A stretch of DNA of 6,587 nucleotides from the NCBI GenBank assembly GCA_025936195.1, contig JAICTW010000155.1, forward strand, positions 1 through 6,587, in the 5' to 3' direction. How positions within the stretch are numbered: the stretch's first letter is position 1; each line of letters begins with the position of its first letter. The translations under genes were made by a program, and so were the position numbers. Under the pieces are notes generated by a model. That model did not search any database. It was not told where the DNA came from and was given only the letters and a program-made list of their open reading frames with translations. This document shows positions 5,427 through 6,587 of the stretch, in pieces. This DNA comes from Flavisolibacter sp. (GTDB taxonomy: Bacteria; Bacteroidota; Bacteroidia; Chitinophagales; Chitinophagaceae).

Positions 5427-6587
5427 ATGAGCAATTTGAGAGTTTACAATTCTTATACAAGAGAGAAAGAAGAATTTATTCCATTGGTGCCCGGCCATGT
5501 AGGCATGTATGTATGCGGACCAACCGTTAGCGGCGAAAGCCACCTGGGACACGCAAGGCCTTACATCACTTTTGATGTGATCTTCCGTTATTTTTTGCAC
5601 TATGGCAATAAGGTGCGTTATGTTCGAAATATAACCGATGCCGGTCATTTTGAAGAAGAAGGCCGTGAAGCCATTGATAAAATTTCCACCAAAGCACAAA
5701 TTGAAAAAATGGAACCAATGGAACTGGTTCAAAAATATACCAACCTGTTTCATTGGGCTATGGACCAGTTTAATTGCTTACCACCAAGCATTGAACCCAC
5801 AGCCACGGGACATATTGTGGAGCAGATCAGCATGATTGAAGAACTGATCAAAGCCGGCTATGCTTATGAAGTGAATGGAAGCGTTTATTTCGATGTAAAA
5901 AAATATGCAAAAGGCCACGATTATGGAAAGCTGAGTGGAAGAGTGATTGATGACTTATTAGAAACTACAAGAGATCTCGAAGGCCAGGAAGAGAAAAAAG
6001 ACAGAGCTGATTTTGCATTGTGGAAAGCCGCTCCGCCGGAACACATCATGCGCTGGAAAAGTCCATGGGGCGAGGGTTTTCCCGGCTGGCATATTGAATG
6101 CTCTGCAATGAGCACAAAATATCTGGGAAAGCAATTCGATATTCATGGTGGCGGTATGGACCTTTTGTTTCCGCATCATGAAAGTGAAATTGCCCAAAGC
6201 ACTATTTGCAATTGTGTAGAGCCGGCCCGTTACTGGATCCATAACAACATGATTACCATTAACGGAAAAAAAATGGGCAAGAGCTATAATAACGTGATTA
6301 CATTGCGACAAATGTTCAGCGGCGATCATCGCTTGCTGGAAAAAGCCTATTCGCCCATGACCATCCGCTTTTTCATTTTGCAAACGCATTACAGAAGCAC
6401 TCTTGATTTTGGCAACGAAGCCTTGCAGGCGGCGGAAAAAGGTTTGAAGCGATTGATGGAAGCGTATGAGTGGTTGAAGAGTTCGCAAGTCCATGAGTTC
6501 ACGAGTTCACAAATTGATGAAGGCTTGAACAAGAAAGTGAGCAGGTTGCTAAATGAATTGGAGGAATTCATCAATGATGATTTCAAT
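5427..6587 (+). CDS. cysS: Cysteinyl-tRNA synthetase, C-terminus cut by the right edge
   Basis: This enzyme attaches cysteine to tRNA-Cys using ATP in the cytoplasm. 387 residues are visible, of roughly 490-500 expected. The class I signatures are present: HLGH (39-42) in place of HIGH, and KMGKS (282-286) in place of KMSKS, a variant I associate with Bacteroidota enzymes. The zinc ligands match those of E. coli CysS: C30 in YVCGPTV, C225 in HIECSAM, and H250 and E254 in [17 protein letters not shown] and [12 protein letters not shown] mark the catalytic core. The DALR-type anticodon-binding region begins in the last ~60 residues and is incomplete. Residues 352-362 are encoded by an octamer tandem repeat. 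ATG 5427 lies four bases after a perfect -7 element and [15 protein letters not shown] fits family N-termini. It appears to be transcribed separately from the EEP gene. Confidence 0.97.
   Translation, partial: MSNLRVYNSYTREKEEFIPLVPGHVGMYVCGPTVSGESHLGHARPYITFDVIFRYFLHYGNKVRYVRNITDAGHFEEEGREAIDKISTKAQIEKMEPMELVQKYTNLFHWAMDQFNCLPPSIEPTATGHIVEQISMIEELIKAGYAYEVNGSVYFDVKKYAKGHDYGKLSGRVIDDLLETTRDLEGQEEKKDRADFALWKAAPPEHIMRWKSPWGEGFPGWHIECSAMSTKYLGKQFDIHGGGMDLLFPHHESEIAQSTICNCVEPARYWIHNNMITINGKKMGKSYNNVITLRQMFSGDHRLLEKAYSPMTIRFFILQTHYRSTLDFGNEALQAAEKGLKRLMEAYEWLKSSQVHEFTSSQIDEGLNKKVSRLLNELEEFINDDFN
6480..6511. repeat. Octanucleotide tandem repeat inside cysS
   Basis: Four consecutive 8-mers: AGTTCGCA (6480-6487), AGTCCATG (6488-6495), AGTTCACG (6496-6503) and AGTTCACA (6504-6511). 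They encode [11 protein letters not shown] (residues 352-362). Because 8 is not a multiple of 3, gain or loss of one unit would shift the cysS frame; three units (24 nt) would preserve it. Confidence 0.65.

Noticed and set aside
5257..5460. 67-codon minus-strand frame across the EEP-cysS gap
   Set aside because: It overlaps the cysS start and promoter, and part of it is only the translated heptamer repeat (MVNSE-like). No homology is recognised.
5958..6494. 178-codon minus-strand frame opposite cysS
   Set aside because: It is antisense to the well-conserved catalytic core of cysS and has no family resemblance; a long shadow frame.

Overview
The window reads as chromosomal DNA of a Bacteroidota bacterium, most likely from the Chitinophagaceae or a nearby lineage. 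The signs are perfect TAnnTTTG promoter -7 elements just ahead of two genes, almost no usable Shine-Dalgarno sites, a KMGKS-type cysteinyl-tRNA synthetase, a tandem pair of rhomboid proteases, and several families of short repeats. The lineage call is inference from these features, not from a database search.

Layout. At the left edge, on the minus strand, is the N-terminal part of a PAP2-type membrane phosphatase (1-313). It diverges from a small KTSC-domain gene (412-657). After a likely terminator hairpin and a 171-nt gap comes a plus-strand cluster: rlmD (829-2343, 23S rRNA m5U methyltransferase), rhomboid protease 1 (2344-3081, starting on the base after the rlmD stop), rhomboid protease 2 (3117-4052) and a membrane-anchored endonuclease/exonuclease/phosphatase-fold protein (4131-5249). 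A 177-nt gap containing a hairpin and a heptanucleotide tandem repeat leads to cysS (5427 to the right edge, incomplete).

How the genes relate. rlmD and cysS are translation housekeeping genes (rRNA modification, tRNA charging). The two rhomboids and the EEP protein are all predicted inner-membrane proteins, possibly co-transcribed with rlmD; no shared pathway can be read from the sequence.

Most notable. (1) A ~157-nt imperfect palindromic element sits in frame inside rlmD, adds roughly 50 residues between two iron-sulfur cysteines, and carries its own well-placed SD-ATG for a 38-codon basic mini-ORF that ends at the element's edge. (2) Two different short tandem repeats sharing a TTCAC core flank and enter cysS: heptamers where its -33 promoter element would lie, and octamers inside its coding region. 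(3) rlmD and cysS both have a perfect TAnnTTTG exactly four bases before the start codon, which predicts leaderless or nearly leaderless mRNAs. There is no evidence of CRISPR, phage, transposase, rRNA or tRNA genes. No stretch over 300 bases lacks a gene.
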